Positions 9,776-20,774 are shown, counted from the stretch's first letter. The stretch: 64,000 nt of DNA from Magnetococcales bacterium (GCA_002753515.1 PEAK01000004.1:1-64000), one strand, 5' to 3'. Notes: a model not told the origin generated them from the letters alone. Translations and numbers: made by a program.

Positions 9776-11060
9776 CTTGCGGACCCGTGTTGCCCTGACC
9801 TTTGCCTGGTTCGGTGCCCTCGGGAGCTTATTGTTGGCGGTGGGCGTCTTTCTTGGTGCCCATGATGTCAGTCGCCGCCTCATGGATGAAACCCTGCGTG
9901 CCGAAATGGATGACTACACGGCGCGACGTGGACGTAATCCCGCTTCCCTACCCCCTGCGACAGTTTCCTTGCTGGGCTTCGTTGACACGCAGCAGAAAAC
10001 AGGAGCGGTTCCTGAAACCATCTCTATCCTCGATCCCGGCCCGGAAAGGAAATCTTTCTATGATATTGTCTATAATAATACCAACTACCGGGTTTTGGTG
10101 AACCGTCTGGGTCAGGACACCTATTATTTACTATTCAACAAGGAACGACAACGGGCCCGGGAGGAGCGCTTCTTTTTCTATCTGTTGTGTTCGCTATTGC
10201 TCGTGACCTCTTTGGCGTCCGTGGCAGGGTGGTGGTTGGCAGGCCGGGTCACGGCACCAATCATTGATCTGGCCCACAAGGTGGCTTCGTCCGACCCCGA
10301 GGATCCCTTGCCAATCCTGGACCCCAAGCGCCAGGGCGATGAAGTGACGTTGATGGCTCAGGCGTTTGACCGTTATATCGGTCGCCTGCGAGCCTTTGGT
10401 GAGCGGGAGCGTGCCTTCATCTCCTATGCCAACCATGAATTTCGTACTCCTCTGGCTGTCATCCGCAGTTGCACCGAACTTCTGTTGGCCGACCAGACCC
10501 TGAATGAACGTCAGCGCCGGCGGGTTGATCGGATCGATCGAGCAGCATGGGAAATGTCCAGTATGTCGGAGGCCCTGCTCCATTTGGCCCGGGAGGAGAA
10601 TGCCAGACCCACCCGTCAGACCCTGTGTGACATGAAACAACTGGTTATGGAAGTTGTTGAAAATTATAGCCGTCTGACCCGGGATCGAACCATTGATGTC
10701 GAAACCCATTGCCATGCGGCTCCGCAACTGGCTGTGGAACGTTCCTTGGCCATGGTGGTGGTAAGTAATTTGATCCGTAACGCCATTACCCATTCCCAGG
10801 GCAACAGGGTACAAATCGTACTGGCAGAGAATCATCTGGAGGTTTCAGACCGGGGGCCTGGCATTGCTAAGGAAGAAATTCCTTTGATTTTTCAGCACTA
10901 TTATCGTGGATCTACCAGTAGTGGCCATGGTATTGGCCTCTCCCTGGTCAAACGTATTTGCGACGTTTATGGCTGGAACGTCAAGATAGAGAGCGGATTT
11001 GGTGAGGGGACCACGGTATATCTCACTTTTCATGCTGCAAACGGAGCAGAGGCGGGGTAA
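9759..11060 (+). CDS. Sensor histidine kinase
   Basis: TM segments, HAMP-like region, FISYANHEFRTPLAVIRS H-box, ISYLIRNAI-type N-box (VVSNLIRNAITHS) and G-box; GTG start overlaps the regulator 3' end. Confidence 0.9.
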   Translation: MRLSHSLRTRVALTFAWFGALGSLLLAVGVFLGAHDVSRRLMDETLRAEMDDYTARRGRNPASLPPATVSLLGFVDTQQKTGAVPETISILDPGPERKSFYDIVYNNTNYRVLVNRLGQDTYYLLFNKERQRAREERFFFYLLCSLLLVTSLASVAGWWLAGRVTAPIIDLAHKVASSDPEDPLPILDPKRQGDEVTLMAQAFDRYIGRLRAFGERERAFISYANHEFRTPLAVIRSCTELLLADQTLNERQRRRVDRIDRAAWEMSSMSEALLHLAREENARPTRQTLCDMKQLVMEVVENYSRLTRDRTIDVETHCHAAPQLAVERSLAMVVVSNLIRNAITHSQGNRVQIVLAENHLEVSDRGPGIAKEEIPLIFQHYYRGSTSSGHGIGLSLVKRICDVYGWNVKIESGFGEGTTVYLTFHAANGAEAG

Positions 11061-11130
11061 CGGAGGTTTGTCCCCGAGGCAGGAGAACCATTCCAACCTG
11101 TTGTAGTGACAGGTTCGGGTTGTCGGTTCT

Positions 11131-11169
11131 GGATTCCCGCCCTCGCAAACTGTGTCAGGGCGGGAATCC
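11131..11169. terminator. Bidirectional terminator hairpin between convergent genes
   Basis: Perfect 13-bp inverted repeat GGATTCCCGCCCT / AGGGCGGGAATCC with 13-nt loop. Confidence 0.6.
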
Positions 11170-11184
11170 GAAAAACCCGGGCCA

Positions 11185-13203
11185 TTAGCCCTTTAGTAAC
11201 AGTTTGAGGGCTTTTTCCAATGCAACTTTGACGCTTATACCCAAATTTTCCATGACCAATTTGTAGGGAGCGGAAGCGCCATAGCGGTTGAGGCCGACAA
11301 CTTCACCACGGTTACCGACCCATTCGCGCCATCCCAACGAGACACCGGCCTCAATAGCCAGGCGAGAATGGATGTGACTGGGGATGACCTCCTCCTGGTA
11401 CGATTCCGGTTGCTCACGAAACAATTCCCAGGACGGCATGGAAACGACGCGAATGTGCTTGTGGCCGAGTTTGGCCAATTCCTGCTTGGTTTCCATGGCC
11501 AGATGGACTTCGGAACCGCTGGCCAGGATGATGAGTTTGGGCTCGCCGTCACAGTTGTCGAGGATGTAGGCCCCTTTGGCTACCATCTCCCGTGAACGTT
11601 CGGTCAACACCGGGACGGCTTGGCGGGTCAGGCACAGCGCGACCGGTTTTTTGTTGGCGATGGCAACTCTCCAGGCCCCAGCCGTTTCAAAAGCGTCTGC
11701 CGGTCTGAGAGTTGTCAAGTGGGGGATCAACCTCAGGCTCATGACATGTTCGATGGGTTGGTGCGTAGGCCCGTCTTCACCAACACCGATGCTGTCGTGG
11801 CTCAGAATAAAGATGGTATGCGTCCCCATCACTGCGGCCATACGGATAGACCCACGCATGTAGTCGGAAAAGACCAGGAAGGTGCCGCAAAAGGCGACCG
11901 TCCCGCCGTGTCTGGCGATACCATTGGTGATGGCCCCCATGGCATGTTCACGGATACCGAAATGGATATAGCGATCATCGGAATCCCAAATCCAGGTTTG
12001 GTTGGAATCGGTCAGGTCGGCAGAGCCGCCGATCATGGCGGGCAAGCGACGCGCAATGGCGTTGAGAGCCTTGCCAGAGGCTTGCCGGGTAGTGACCATG
12101 GTGCCACCAAAATCGATGCGGTTCAGCCCCTGGTCCCAACCATCGGGGAGGCGACCGGCCAACCAGTCTTGCAGCTTTTGCGCTTCCTGGGGAAAGCGGG
12201 AAGCGAAAGCTCCCATGCGCGCCTCCCACTCGGCCATATATTCCCGACCGCGCTTAACCATCTTTCGACAGTGCTGCAAGGCTTCCGGAGGAACATGAAA
12301 AGGTGTCTCTGGCCAGTTATAAAATTTGCGGGTAATGGCTTGGTCCACCGGACCCAGTGGGGCGCCATGGCTGGCGCTGGTTCCCGCCTTGGGAGAGCCG
12401 TAGCCGATTTGCGTGCGTACCATGATCAGGGAGGGACGCTCCTCTTCGGCCTGGGCCAGACGTACCGCCCGCTCGATGGCTTCCATGTCTTCGCCGTTGT
12501 CAACTCTCAGTACCTGCCATTGGTAGGCTTCATAACGGGCTTTGACATCCTCGCTGAAGGAAAGGCTGGTGGGTCCATCGATGGTGACACCGTTATCGTC
12601 GTAGAGGTAGATCAGTTTGCCCAGGCACAGGTGTCCCGCCAGGGAAGCGGCTTCGCAACCCAGACCCACCATGAGGTCGCCGTCGGAAACGATGGCGTAG
12701 GTGAAATGATCGACGATGGGAAGGAATTCCTGGCGATTAAAATTTTGTGCCAAATAGCGTTCGGCAATAGCCATGCCCACGCCCATGGCAAAACCTTGTC
12801 CCAGGGGGCCGGTTGTTGTTTCAACACCGGGCGTGACCCCGAATTCAGGGTGTCCCGGGGTGCGACTGCCCCATTGACGAAATTGTTTCAGTTCATCCAA
12901 TTCCAGGCCAAAGCCGGTCATGTACAGGAGACCGTACAGCAGGGCTGAGCCATGACCCGGGGAAAGGATGAAACGGTCGCGGTCGGGCCATTCCGGATTT
13001 TCAGGATTGTAGCGCATGATCCGGGACCACAGGACATAGGCCATGGGGGCGGCCCCCAAGGGCATTCCTGGATGCCCGGAACGCGCCTGTTCCACCTGAT
13101 CAGCAGCCAACATGCGCAGGGTCGTGACGCAGAGGCGATCCAGTTCGGTATAAGCGGGTGGGGGGAGGTCAGTTGCGACGGCGTGGGAAGGTTTGACTTT
13201 CAT
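11185..13203 (-). CDS. tkt: Transketolase
   Basis: [55 protein letters not shown]; likely start MKVKPSHAV at 13203. Confidence 0.95.
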   Translation of the reverse strand: MKVKPSHAVATDLPPPAYTELDRLCVTTLRMLAADQVEQARSGHPGMPLGAAPMAYVLWSRIMRYNPENPEWPDRDRFILSPGHGSALLYGLLYMTGFGLELDELKQFRQWGSRTPGHPEFGVTPGVETTTGPLGQGFAMGVGMAIAERYLAQNFNRQEFLPIVDHFTYAIVSDGDLMVGLGCEAASLAGHLCLGKLIYLYDDNGVTIDGPTSLSFSEDVKARYEAYQWQVLRVDNGEDMEAIERAVRLAQAEEERPSLIMVRTQIGYGSPKAGTSASHGAPLGPVDQAITRKFYNWPETPFHVPPEALQHCRKMVKRGREYMAEWEARMGAFASRFPQEAQKLQDWLAGRLPDGWDQGLNRIDFGGTMVTTRQASGKALNAIARRLPAMIGGSADLTDSNQTWIWDSDDRYIHFGIREHAMGAITNGIARHGGTVAFCGTFLVFSDYMRGSIRMAAVMGTHTIFILSHDSIGVGEDGPTHQPIEHVMSLRLIPHLTTLRPADAFETAGAWRVAIANKKPVALCLTRQAVPVLTERSREMVAKGAYILDNCDGEPKLIILASGSEVHLAMETKQELAKLGHKHIRVVSMPSWELFREQPESYQEEVIPSHIHSRLAIEAGVSLGWREWVGNRGEVVGLNRYGASAPYKLVMENLGISVKVALEKALKLLLKG

Positions 13204-13569
13204 TTTTGATCCAAAACAATCTGTAGAATCGTCGTTTTTAACATGAGGGGTTCCTCTCTTAAGGATGCCTTGACACGTCTGGTGTGCATACCAATCTCTT
13301 GCCAAGGGCATCCACGACAGGAAACGATCATACTCCGGCATCATGGCCGTTGGTCGAAAAAAGGTTCAACGTAACCCAAATATTCTTGGTAGGTCCAGGT
13401 TAGAAATGATGTGTCGCTTTTTTTTTTTGTGTTGCTGGATACCGGGGCCGTCTGCATGTGTCAGCGAATGCGAGGAGAAGTGATGCAGGGGGCTTTGCGC
13501 AACAAATTTTCTCTTGAATGATTGGCACCCCTTCAATAATGTGGAAATAATGTTTACAGTAGTGACGCC

Positions 13570-14496
13570 ATGTTTCGTGCCCAAAACATACCGATCCATC
13601 TTGAGTCTGATTTCCGCTATTGCCGGGAGATCGCACGTAAAACGTCCGATCAACACTCCCTGGGATCCCTGCTGGTCCCGCGCAAGCTGCGCCCTTTTCT
13701 GTATGCCATATTTGCCTTCGCCAAAACCGCAGATGATTTTACCGGCCTGCCTGGACGCGACGATTCTGTGAAACTTCGCCTGTTGGATGATTGGTCGCGT
13801 CGCCTGCTGCAGGCGGAATCGGGAGAGCCGGATCATCCCACGTTTCGGGCCTTGGCTCACACACTGGATGTCACGGCCCTGCCATCGATCTATCTGCATG
13901 AGCTGTTGATCGCGTGTCGTATGAACGTGACCAACAAGCGTTACGACAGCATTAACGAATTGGAAGAGTATTGTCGGTATGCGGCCAATCCCATAGGTCG
14001 AATTGTCCTGCATCTTGCCGATGAGGTCATTCCAGAACCGCGTCAGCCAACGCCGGTCAAGATTCGTTTTTCCGATGCCATTTGCACCGGAATGATGCTG
14101 ACCCATCTTTGGCAAAATCTGGGTCAGGATCCCTGGAGTGGTCGGCCCCTTTATCTCCCTGTCGAGGAAATGCAGCGTTTTGGTGTCACCGAGGAGATGA
14201 TTCTGGCACGGCGCTTCACACCCGTGATGGGTGACCTCATGTTGTTTCTGGTCGCGGAAACGCGCCAATTGTTCGACTATGGCCAACAATTGCTCGACAT
14301 GGTGCAATGGCCGATTCGCCTGGAGCTGGCCGCCATGTTGGAACAGGGGCGGGCGATTTTGGATAAAATTGAGGAAAACGGGGGTAATACATTGCGCTTT
14401 AGACCGCAACTCTCTCCCTGGACCCGAGCCAGTTGTCTGTGGCGGGCTTTCAGTCGTTCCACCTCATCGTCCGCTTCCAATAATCAGGATTGGTAA
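13570..14496 (+). CDS. hpnC: Squalene/phytoene synthase family, HpnC-like
   Basis: LVPRKLRPFLYAIFAFAKTADDFTG, NKRYDSINELEEYCRYAANPIGRIVLHL, LTHLWQNLGQD. Confidence 0.8.
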   Translation: MFRAQNIPIHLESDFRYCREIARKTSDQHSLGSLLVPRKLRPFLYAIFAFAKTADDFTGLPGRDDSVKLRLLDDWSRRLLQAESGEPDHPTFRALAHTLDVTALPSIYLHELLIACRMNVTNKRYDSINELEEYCRYAANPIGRIVLHLADEVIPEPRQPTPVKIRFSDAICTGMMLTHLWQNLGQDPWSGRPLYLPVEEMQRFGVTEEMILARRFTPVMGDLMLFLVAETRQLFDYGQQLLDMVQWPIRLELAAMLEQGRAILDKIEENGGNTLRFRPQLSPWTRASCLWRAFSRSTSSSASNNQDW

Positions 14497-14530
14497 GTGC
14501 GGCGTCTTCCTTGAGAGACGCTGTTTCTTG

Positions 14531-15409
14531 TCATTCCTTGGCAGAATGCGCCAGCATCTCGTCACAATGGCTGGTGTAGTGATGGACGAGTTTTTTAAGG
14601 ATTTGTCTCTCCAGGAAGGGCAGGGAAATGTCACGCATCAAGGGATCCATGCCACGGTCACGGCATGCCTTGGCCTGATCGAGTAACAGGCGTCTGAGTG
14701 GCGCGATGCGTTGTGGTTCCGTATGAATCCATTGCGCCAGGAGAGCTTTGTCGAGACCGGCATCCCGAAGTATATCCTCGGGGATGGTGACCAACTGCGG
14801 GGATCGCGCCACATCGTGGGCCAGGTCACGAAGGATGTGAATCAAATAACAAAAAATGGCCATATCTCGAACTTTCTCGCGATAAAAATCGATGCTTTCC
14901 GGGGTGGTATAACGACCGTCACGGAAGCGGCACGCGAGTATGTAGGCAAAAACGGCAGCGGGGGCTACGGTCGCTCCCTCAGAGTACGCCAAAAAATCAT
15001 CCCAGGTTTTCAGGGGACGTTTCTCAATATCGGCACGCATGGCATCGGCCAGGGCTCTCCAAGGCCACTCTCCAAGGTTGGACCGGCCCACTGTATGATC
15101 GAGGGCGGTAAATACCAAAGGTTCGTAAGCGTCTGCTGACGATTGAAATGCGCCATTGGCGGCATCACATGCCTGGGCTTGCCAACGTTCGACGCGACTG
15201 TGGAGGAGTGCCGCCATGTTTGGGTCTTGCGACCCGGTATCCTGATCGTGTTCGTCCACCAGATCATCCACCAGACGCATGGCGGCATAGGCTGCTAAAA
15301 AAAGTCTCCTTTTGGCCTGGGGAAACAATCGAGAAACCTGAAACAGGGGGGACTGGTTTTGCGCAGCGATCTGGAAACATCTGTCGAAAGGTTTTGTGTC
15401 CATGGCCAT
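14531..15409 (-). CDS. Squalene/phytoene synthase family protein
   Basis: LFPQAKRRLFLAAYAAMRLVDDLVDEHD; second motif ILRDLAHDVARS. Confidence 0.75.
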   Translation of the reverse strand: MAMDTKPFDRCFQIAAQNQSPLFQVSRLFPQAKRRLFLAAYAAMRLVDDLVDEHDQDTGSQDPNMAALLHSRVERWQAQACDAANGAFQSSADAYEPLVFTALDHTVGRSNLGEWPWRALADAMRADIEKRPLKTWDDFLAYSEGATVAPAAVFAYILACRFRDGRYTTPESIDFYREKVRDMAIFCYLIHILRDLAHDVARSPQLVTIPEDILRDAGLDKALLAQWIHTEPQRIAPLRRLLLDQAKACRDRGMDPLMRDISLPFLERQILKKLVHHYTSHCDEMLAHSAKE

Positions 15410-15464
15410 GGAGTTATGAACGATGAGGGGTCCCGGGGATCACAAGATTGGCCTTTCTTCAGGA

Positions 15465-16466
15465 TTAAGGCTGGGCGGGATGCGGGTCGGGGAGAAAACG
15501 ATCCCGGAGAAAAAACATCATCAAGCCCGGCAGTGTAGCTAGAATGGTAAAAAGTCGGTTAATCAAAAAGACGGTACCAAAAGAGGCGGCTATTTGGTCC
15601 GGCATCAACCATTGACAAATCTGGTCGAAGGCGGCTTCGCCCACGCCGAGGCCTCCCGGGGAAACAGGGAGAATATTGGCGATCCAGGACCAGGGTGTTG
15701 CCAGGAAAAAATTATGCTCGGGAAAGTGGATGGACAGATTGAACGCGATCCATAAAAAAGATCCCACGGCAATACATTGTCCCATCAGAGAAATCAGGAT
15801 GGCAGCAAAAACATATTTTTTCCTTGAATGGAAATAATGGGCAAACTGTTCAACCAAAAGGAATATCTTGTTTAATTGGCTTCCAGTGTTTCCTTTGATC
15901 CAATCGGGCAAGTGGTGGGTACGGCGCATCAGCCACAGCACGAAAATGGTTATTGGCGGGGCAGCGCCAACCAGGGAGAGGGTGGAGTAGGCCAACAAGA
16001 GGAGAGGAGGAGATGCTTTCACCTGGTCAAAATACAGTATCGAGGATGTTCCGGCGATCAAAAGCATGGAATACAGCCCTAAAAAACGATCCATGATGAT
16101 GGTCAATACGGTTTTTCCTCTATGGGAGCCGGAACGTTTCAGCACGAAGGCGATGCGCAATGCATCGCCCCCAATGCCGCCTGGGATAAAATTATTAAAG
16201 AAAACAGTAATGTAGGTTAGATTATGGGCAAAATGCAATGGTAACGAGACGCCCTGTCCCTTGAGGAGCAGATACCAGCGAACTGCGGATGATGAGACTA
16301 ATGTTATATTGCACAGGACGCCGATAGCAATGACCATAGGGGCCAGGGTTCCTTCCAGAATCAGCCCCCAATTCAGCTTGCCACTTTTAAAGAGCCAAAA
16401 CATGACGGCACCGGCAACAAGAAGCTTTACAACTGGGAAGAGCCAGCGGGGCAAAAAATTTTTCAT
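15465..16466 (-). CDS. Lysylphosphatidylglycerol synthase TM region/UPF0104 (AglD2-like) membrane protein
   Basis: Multi-TM protein; FNNFIPGGIGGDALRIAFVLKRSG and VSPGGLGVGEAAF signatures. Confidence 0.8.
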   Translation of the reverse strand: MKNFLPRWLFPVVKLLVAGAVMFWLFKSGKLNWGLILEGTLAPMVIAIGVLCNITLVSSSAVRWYLLLKGQGVSLPLHFAHNLTYITVFFNNFIPGGIGGDALRIAFVLKRSGSHRGKTVLTIIMDRFLGLYSMLLIAGTSSILYFDQVKASPPLLLLAYSTLSLVGAAPPITIFVLWLMRRTHHLPDWIKGNTGSQLNKIFLLVEQFAHYFHSRKKYVFAAILISLMGQCIAVGSFLWIAFNLSIHFPEHNFFLATPWSWIANILPVSPGGLGVGEAAFDQICQWLMPDQIAASFGTVFLINRLFTILATLPGLMMFFLRDRFLPDPHPAQP

Positions 16467-16568
16467 GGTATGGGATTCTCAGACATTATGCAGAAGGTCG
16501 CCGTTTTCAAGGTGCTTGTTTCCCGATCTTTTAAACTTGGCTTGAAGGTGGTGACCAGGGAAAAACGA

Positions 16569-17060
16569 TCAACGCAAGGTTTTCAACCAGGCAACCAAGT
16601 CGCGACGATTCGCTGCACTGTCCATGCCATCAAAGGCAAACGGGTGTTCAACAGTATGTTGGGCCATGCGGATTTGCGGAATAAACAATCCCGGATTGGC
16701 CAGGAAGCGTTCGAGATTGTCCTCGCTCCAAACAATGGGATTCGCACGGACATGATTCAGAAAAGGGCCGCTGTAGGGAAAGTCCACGGATCCTGCTGGT
16801 CGGTTGACGATGCCCCACAAATAAGGTCCTTTCTCGTTTTTCATGGCCCGGGTCAGATCGTGACAGACATTGCAATTGTTTTTTGCCAAACGTTCGCCAA
16901 TCTGGAGATCGGCACGAGAACGGATCCAGAAACCCGCAGCAACGACCAGCAAAGCCAAACTGATCAGGCCTACGACAAGGCTACGCCACTTTTTCACCAG
17001 GTTTTCCCCTCTTTTCGGTGTGTCACAAGCCGTCCCCCCCCGAATTATTGACGCTACCAA
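16569..17060 (-). CDS. Cytochrome c family protein
   Basis: N-terminal TM, heme motif CNVCH, KGPYLWGIVNRPAGSVDFPYS typical of class I cytochrome c. Confidence 0.88.
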   Translation of the reverse strand: MVASIIRGGTACDTPKRGENLVKKWRSLVVGLISLALLVVAAGFWIRSRADLQIGERLAKNNCNVCHDLTRAMKNEKGPYLWGIVNRPAGSVDFPYSGPFLNHVRANPIVWSEDNLERFLANPGLFIPQIRMAQHTVEHPFAFDGMDSAANRRDLVAWLKTLR

Positions 17061-17103
17061 ACGTGGGAGTATGCCATGAAATCGGATTGGGAATAAATGG
17101 CAT

Positions 17104-17862
17104 TTACCATTGCGGGCATTGTTGTTGGGTTTTTTTTAAGTTGCGTGGGTCGTCAAGTCGGGCGTGCTGGGCTTCCAGACGTGTTTTGAGTGCGGAGAGG
17201 AGGGGTCTGGTTTCCTGGTCGATTTTTGTCAGCAACCGTTGTTGGGTTGATTGCGGTGACCGGGTCGGTGTTGGTGGGATAGCGGCGGCAATGGCATGAA
17301 GCTTTTGTTCAATGGATCGTTGCATGAGCTGTCCCTCGCGGTTGAGTATGGCGACATGGGCGTTTTCATGGCTGAGAGTGGCTTGGTAGGGGCATGTCCC
17401 CGGTTGGTAGCGCTGGTCGATGAAAACAGGTGTGGGACCGAAACCGTAATCCAGGGTGATGCTGGCGAGCAGGACGCAGGATTCTTGGCGGTTGCTGCTG
17501 GTGTCGAGTCTGAAACGGGTAACAATCTTCCAATGCAGATTGGATTGGGTCAGGCCTACCGAATGGGTACCAGGTCCTTTCCCAGGGGCCATGGATTCGA
17601 TTTTGCTGCGGGGCAACAGATTGTTGTAACTGGGCTGGGCCGATGTAAAGCGTACCTTGACCGGGACTTCGGGAGATCTTGTTGGACAGGGGTTTGATGC
17701 ATGGTTGGGCGGGGCACCGAAAGCGGGAAACAAGACCATCATGCAGACCGAACTGGCGGCCATGAAGATCTTGATATCAGTCACTATGGATCGTATCGGT
17801 TGCGTTGACACTGAGGTATCAAATTGCGCAGGTTGATTGCAAGAGTGGGTTTTTCTAAACAA
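17104..17862 (-). CDS. Hypothetical secreted protein with HExxH motif
   Basis: Hydrophobic N-terminal segment; SHENAHVAILNREGQ contains HExxH. Confidence 0.5.
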   Translation of the reverse strand: MFRKTHSCNQPAQFDTSVSTQPIRSIVTDIKIFMAASSVCMMVLFPAFGAPPNHASNPCPTRSPEVPVKVRFTSAQPSYNNLLPRSKIESMAPGKGPGTHSVGLTQSNLHWKIVTRFRLDTSSNRQESCVLLASITLDYGFGPTPVFIDQRYQPGTCPYQATLSHENAHVAILNREGQLMQRSIEQKLHAIAAAIPPTPTRSPQSTQQRLLTKIDQETRPLLSALKTRLEAQHARLDDPRNLKKTQQQCPQW

Positions 17863-17886
17863 TGGAATAGCAGTGCATTCAGGTGA

Positions 17887-18903
17887 TCAACCCATGAGAA
17901 TATCCAAAGGCGGCTCTTCCATCGCAATGATTTGCTCCTGTAAAGCCTGGATGTGATTGTCCCAGAAACGACCCTCGGCAAACCAGGGAAAAGCTTTGGG
18001 GAAGGCAGGGTCGTGCCACCGCTTGGCTATCCAGGCGGTGTGGTGAATCATCCGAAGTGTGCGTAAAGGTTCAATCAGGCATAGAGACTTGAGTGGAAAG
18101 GTGTGAAATTGTTGATAGCCTGTCAATAAGGCCTGCATTTGCAAGGTCCGTTCTTCCCGAGATCCTGACAGACACATCCATAAATCCTGTACAGGTGGTC
18201 CCATACGGGCATCATCAAAGTCGACAAAACAGGGGCCCGTGTCGGTCCAAAGCATATTTCCAGCGTGGCAGTCGCCATGCAGACGCATGGCCTGAAAAGG
18301 GGAGGCCTGCTGAAAGCCTTTGTCGATCAGTGCCAACAGATGCGTAAGCAACTCCTTGTAACTTTGGACCCAATTGGCGGGAATCATGCCGCTTTGCAGC
18401 AGGAATTGGCTGGTTTGGACGCCAAAGGCCTCGGTGTTCAGATGTGGGCGGTGGACAAAAGGGCGTGTTTTTGCCACGGCATGGATGCGACCGATGAAGC
18501 GCCCCAATCGTTCCAGGATGGCCACATCTTCAAGATCGGGGGTCCGTCCCCCTTGTCGCGGCGTGACGGAAAAACGGAAACCATAGGCGTGATGCAAGGT
18601 TTTGCCGTGGATGACGAGGGGAGGGATAGCGGCAATTTCCAATTCTGCCAATTCCAGGCAGAAAAGATGCTCTTCGATGATGGCGTCGTCACTCCAGCGA
18701 CCAGGGCGATAAAATTTAACCACGACCGGGGGGTGGTCCTCCAAACCAACCTGATACACGCGATTTTCATAACTGTTGAGTCCCATCAAATGGCCATCGC
18801 AACGCCATCCCAAGGTTTCTACGGCATTTAATATGACTTCGGGCCGTAGTTCGCTGTAGGGAATACTTGCGGCGGTATGGGAAGAATCGTGGTGATTATT
18901 CAT
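17887..18903 (-). CDS. srkA: Stress response serine/threonine kinase SrkA (RdoA/YihE) family
   Basis: NSYENRVYQVGLEDHPPVVVKFYRPGRWS, RLHGDCHAGNMLW, CFVDFDDARMGPPVQDLW. Confidence 0.88.
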   Translation of the reverse strand: MNNHHDSSHTAASIPYSELRPEVILNAVETLGWRCDGHLMGLNSYENRVYQVGLEDHPPVVVKFYRPGRWSDDAIIEEHLFCLELAELEIAAIPPLVIHGKTLHHAYGFRFSVTPRQGGRTPDLEDVAILERLGRFIGRIHAVAKTRPFVHRPHLNTEAFGVQTSQFLLQSGMIPANWVQSYKELLTHLLALIDKGFQQASPFQAMRLHGDCHAGNMLWTDTGPCFVDFDDARMGPPVQDLWMCLSGSREERTLQMQALLTGYQQFHTFPLKSLCLIEPLRTLRMIHHTAWIAKRWHDPAFPKAFPWFAEGRFWDNHIQALQEQIIAMEEPPLDILMG

Positions 18904-18929
18904 CGTTGCAGTCGTTTCATTCGTAATCC

Positions 18930-20774
18930 CTAATCGGGAATGGCCTCAAGGGTTTCCCAGCGCTGGTAGGCGTCGGCCAAAGCTTGTTCCAATTGTTGCG
19001 CCTGCTGTTGTATGGCGGTGACTTCTTGTCCCGTGCCATTTTTGTAAAAATGGGGGTCCGACATGGTTTGGTGCAGGACGGACAATTCACTCTCCAAGGT
19101 TTCTATCCGGGAAGGAAGGAGGGCAAGTTCCTTTTTCTCGGCAAGATTTTTTCGGCGGGACCGATTTTTATCGACAGGTTTTTTCTTCTTTTCGATTGGT
19201 TTTTCCCGGATGACCTCCTCGGGTGGGGGGCGTTGCATCAGCCAGTCGTCGTAGCCACCCGCATAGTCACCGATCTTTCCATGGCCCTCAAAAACCAAAG
19301 TGGAGGTGACGACATTGTTCAGAAAGGTGCGGTCATGCGATACCAGGATCAAGGTTCCGGCAAAGTCACCCACCACCCCTTCGAGCAGTTCCAATGTTTC
19401 CACATCCAGATCGTTGGTGGGTTCATCCATGACCAGGAGGTTGGCGGGTTGTAAAAACAGTCGGGCCAACAGCAGGCGGTTGCGTTCGCCGCCGGAGAGG
19501 GCCTTGACGGGCATGCGGGCGCGATCAGGAGCAAAGAGGAAATCTTCCAGGTAGCTGATGATATGGCGGCTGCGACCTGAGAATTCAATCTGTTGCCGTC
19601 CATTGGCCACGTTGTCGGCTACCGATTTTTCTTCATCAAGGGCGGTGCGCATTTGGTCAAAATAGGCGACTTCCAGACGCGTTCCCTGACGCACGTGGCC
19701 GGTGTGCGGGGTCAGCCGGCCTAGAAGGAGACCGAGTAGCGTGCTTTTGCCGCAACCATTGGGACCGATGATGCCCACACGATCCCCGCGTTGGATGATG
19801 GTGGAAAAATGATCAATGATGGAAACGCCATCGTATTGATAGCTGACATCCTCGACTTCGATGACAAGTTGACCTGATTTTTCCGCTTCTTCCAGGCGCA
19901 GGCGCACGTTGCCCATTCGTTCCCGCCGGGCGTGCCTGAGGTCGCGCAATCTTTCCAGGGCACGAACACGCCCCATATTGCGGGTACGCCGGGCCTTGAT
20001 GCCCTGGCGGATCCAGGCCTCCTCTTCTTTCAGTTTTTTATCAAACAACGCCTCCTGTTGCGCTTCAGTCTGGGCTTTCAAATCACGCAAACGCACAAAT
20101 TCTGCATAATGGCCCGGCCAGTCGGACAACTGACCGCGGTCCAACTCGAAAATTCGCGTCGCGACCTTGTCGGCAAACATGCGATCATGGGTGACGAAGA
20201 TCAGACAGCCGGGAAAGTCGAGAAACATTTTTTCCAAGCCGGCGATGGCGGTGATATCCAAATGGTTGGTAGGCTCATCCAGGAGAAGGATTTCCGGGTT
20301 GCTGACCAGGGCGCGGGCCAAAAGCACCCGGCGTTTCAAACCACCGGAGAGTGTGCTGAAATCCAGGTCGCCATCCAGGTTGAGCCGGGAATGGATCGTT
20401 TCAACCAATACCTCCCGGTTCCATTCCTGATCCGCTGCCGGGATGGATACTGTGTGATCTTCACCTGACGTGGGATTGTGTTGGGGGAAGGGGGATTCTT
20501 CCAGGCCGGAAGCAACGACTTCCCGGACAAGTCCCGATAAAGTGACCGGGATTTCCTGAGGCAGATAGCGGATCCGGCTTCCCGGTTTGACGAATATGCG
20601 TCCGTTATCGGGAGACAAATGGCCCGCCAGGAGTCGCAACAAGGTACTCTTGCCAACGCCGTTTCGCCCCACCAGACAGACGCGATCTTTTGCTTCGATC
20701 GCAAAGTGAACGCCATCCAACAGAGGCGGGCCACCAAGACTGATACTTACATTTTGTGCTTTGATCCAGGTCAT
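18930..20774 (-). CDS. uup: ABC-F family ATPase (Uup-like)
   Basis: Two ABC domains (GRNGVGKSTLLRLL; GPNGCGKSTLLGLL), LSGG signatures, C-terminal coiled coil. Confidence 0.9.
   Translation of the reverse strand: MTWIKAQNVSISLGGPPLLDGVHFAIEAKDRVCLVGRNGVGKSTLLRLLAGHLSPDNGRIFVKPGSRIRYLPQEIPVTLSGLVREVVASGLEESPFPQHNPTSGEDHTVSIPAADQEWNREVLVETIHSRLNLDGDLDFSTLSGGLKRRVLLARALVSNPEILLLDEPTNHLDITAIAGLEKMFLDFPGCLIFVTHDRMFADKVATRIFELDRGQLSDWPGHYAEFVRLRDLKAQTEAQQEALFDKKLKEEEAWIRQGIKARRTRNMGRVRALERLRDLRHARRERMGNVRLRLEEAEKSGQLVIEVEDVSYQYDGVSIIDHFSTIIQRGDRVGIIGPNGCGKSTLLGLLLGRLTPHTGHVRQGTRLEVAYFDQMRTALDEEKSVADNVANGRQQIEFSGRSRHIISYLEDFLFAPDRARMPVKALSGGERNRLLLARLFLQPANLLVMDEPTNDLDVETLELLEGVVGDFAGTLILVSHDRTFLNNVVTSTLVFEGHGKIGDYAGGYDDWLMQRPPPEEVIREKPIEKKKKPVDKNRSRRKNLAEKKELALLPSRIETLESELSVLHQTMSDPHFYKNGTGQEVTAIQQQAQQLEQALADAYQRWETLEAIPD

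Noticed and set aside
11620-12948. 442-aa plus-strand ORF opposite transketolase
   Set aside because: Antisense shadow of a clearly conserved minus-strand gene; no recognisable domains.
13366-14409. 347-aa minus-strand ORF opposite hpnC
   Set aside because: Shadow ORF of the HpnC-like coding strand; composition not protein-like.
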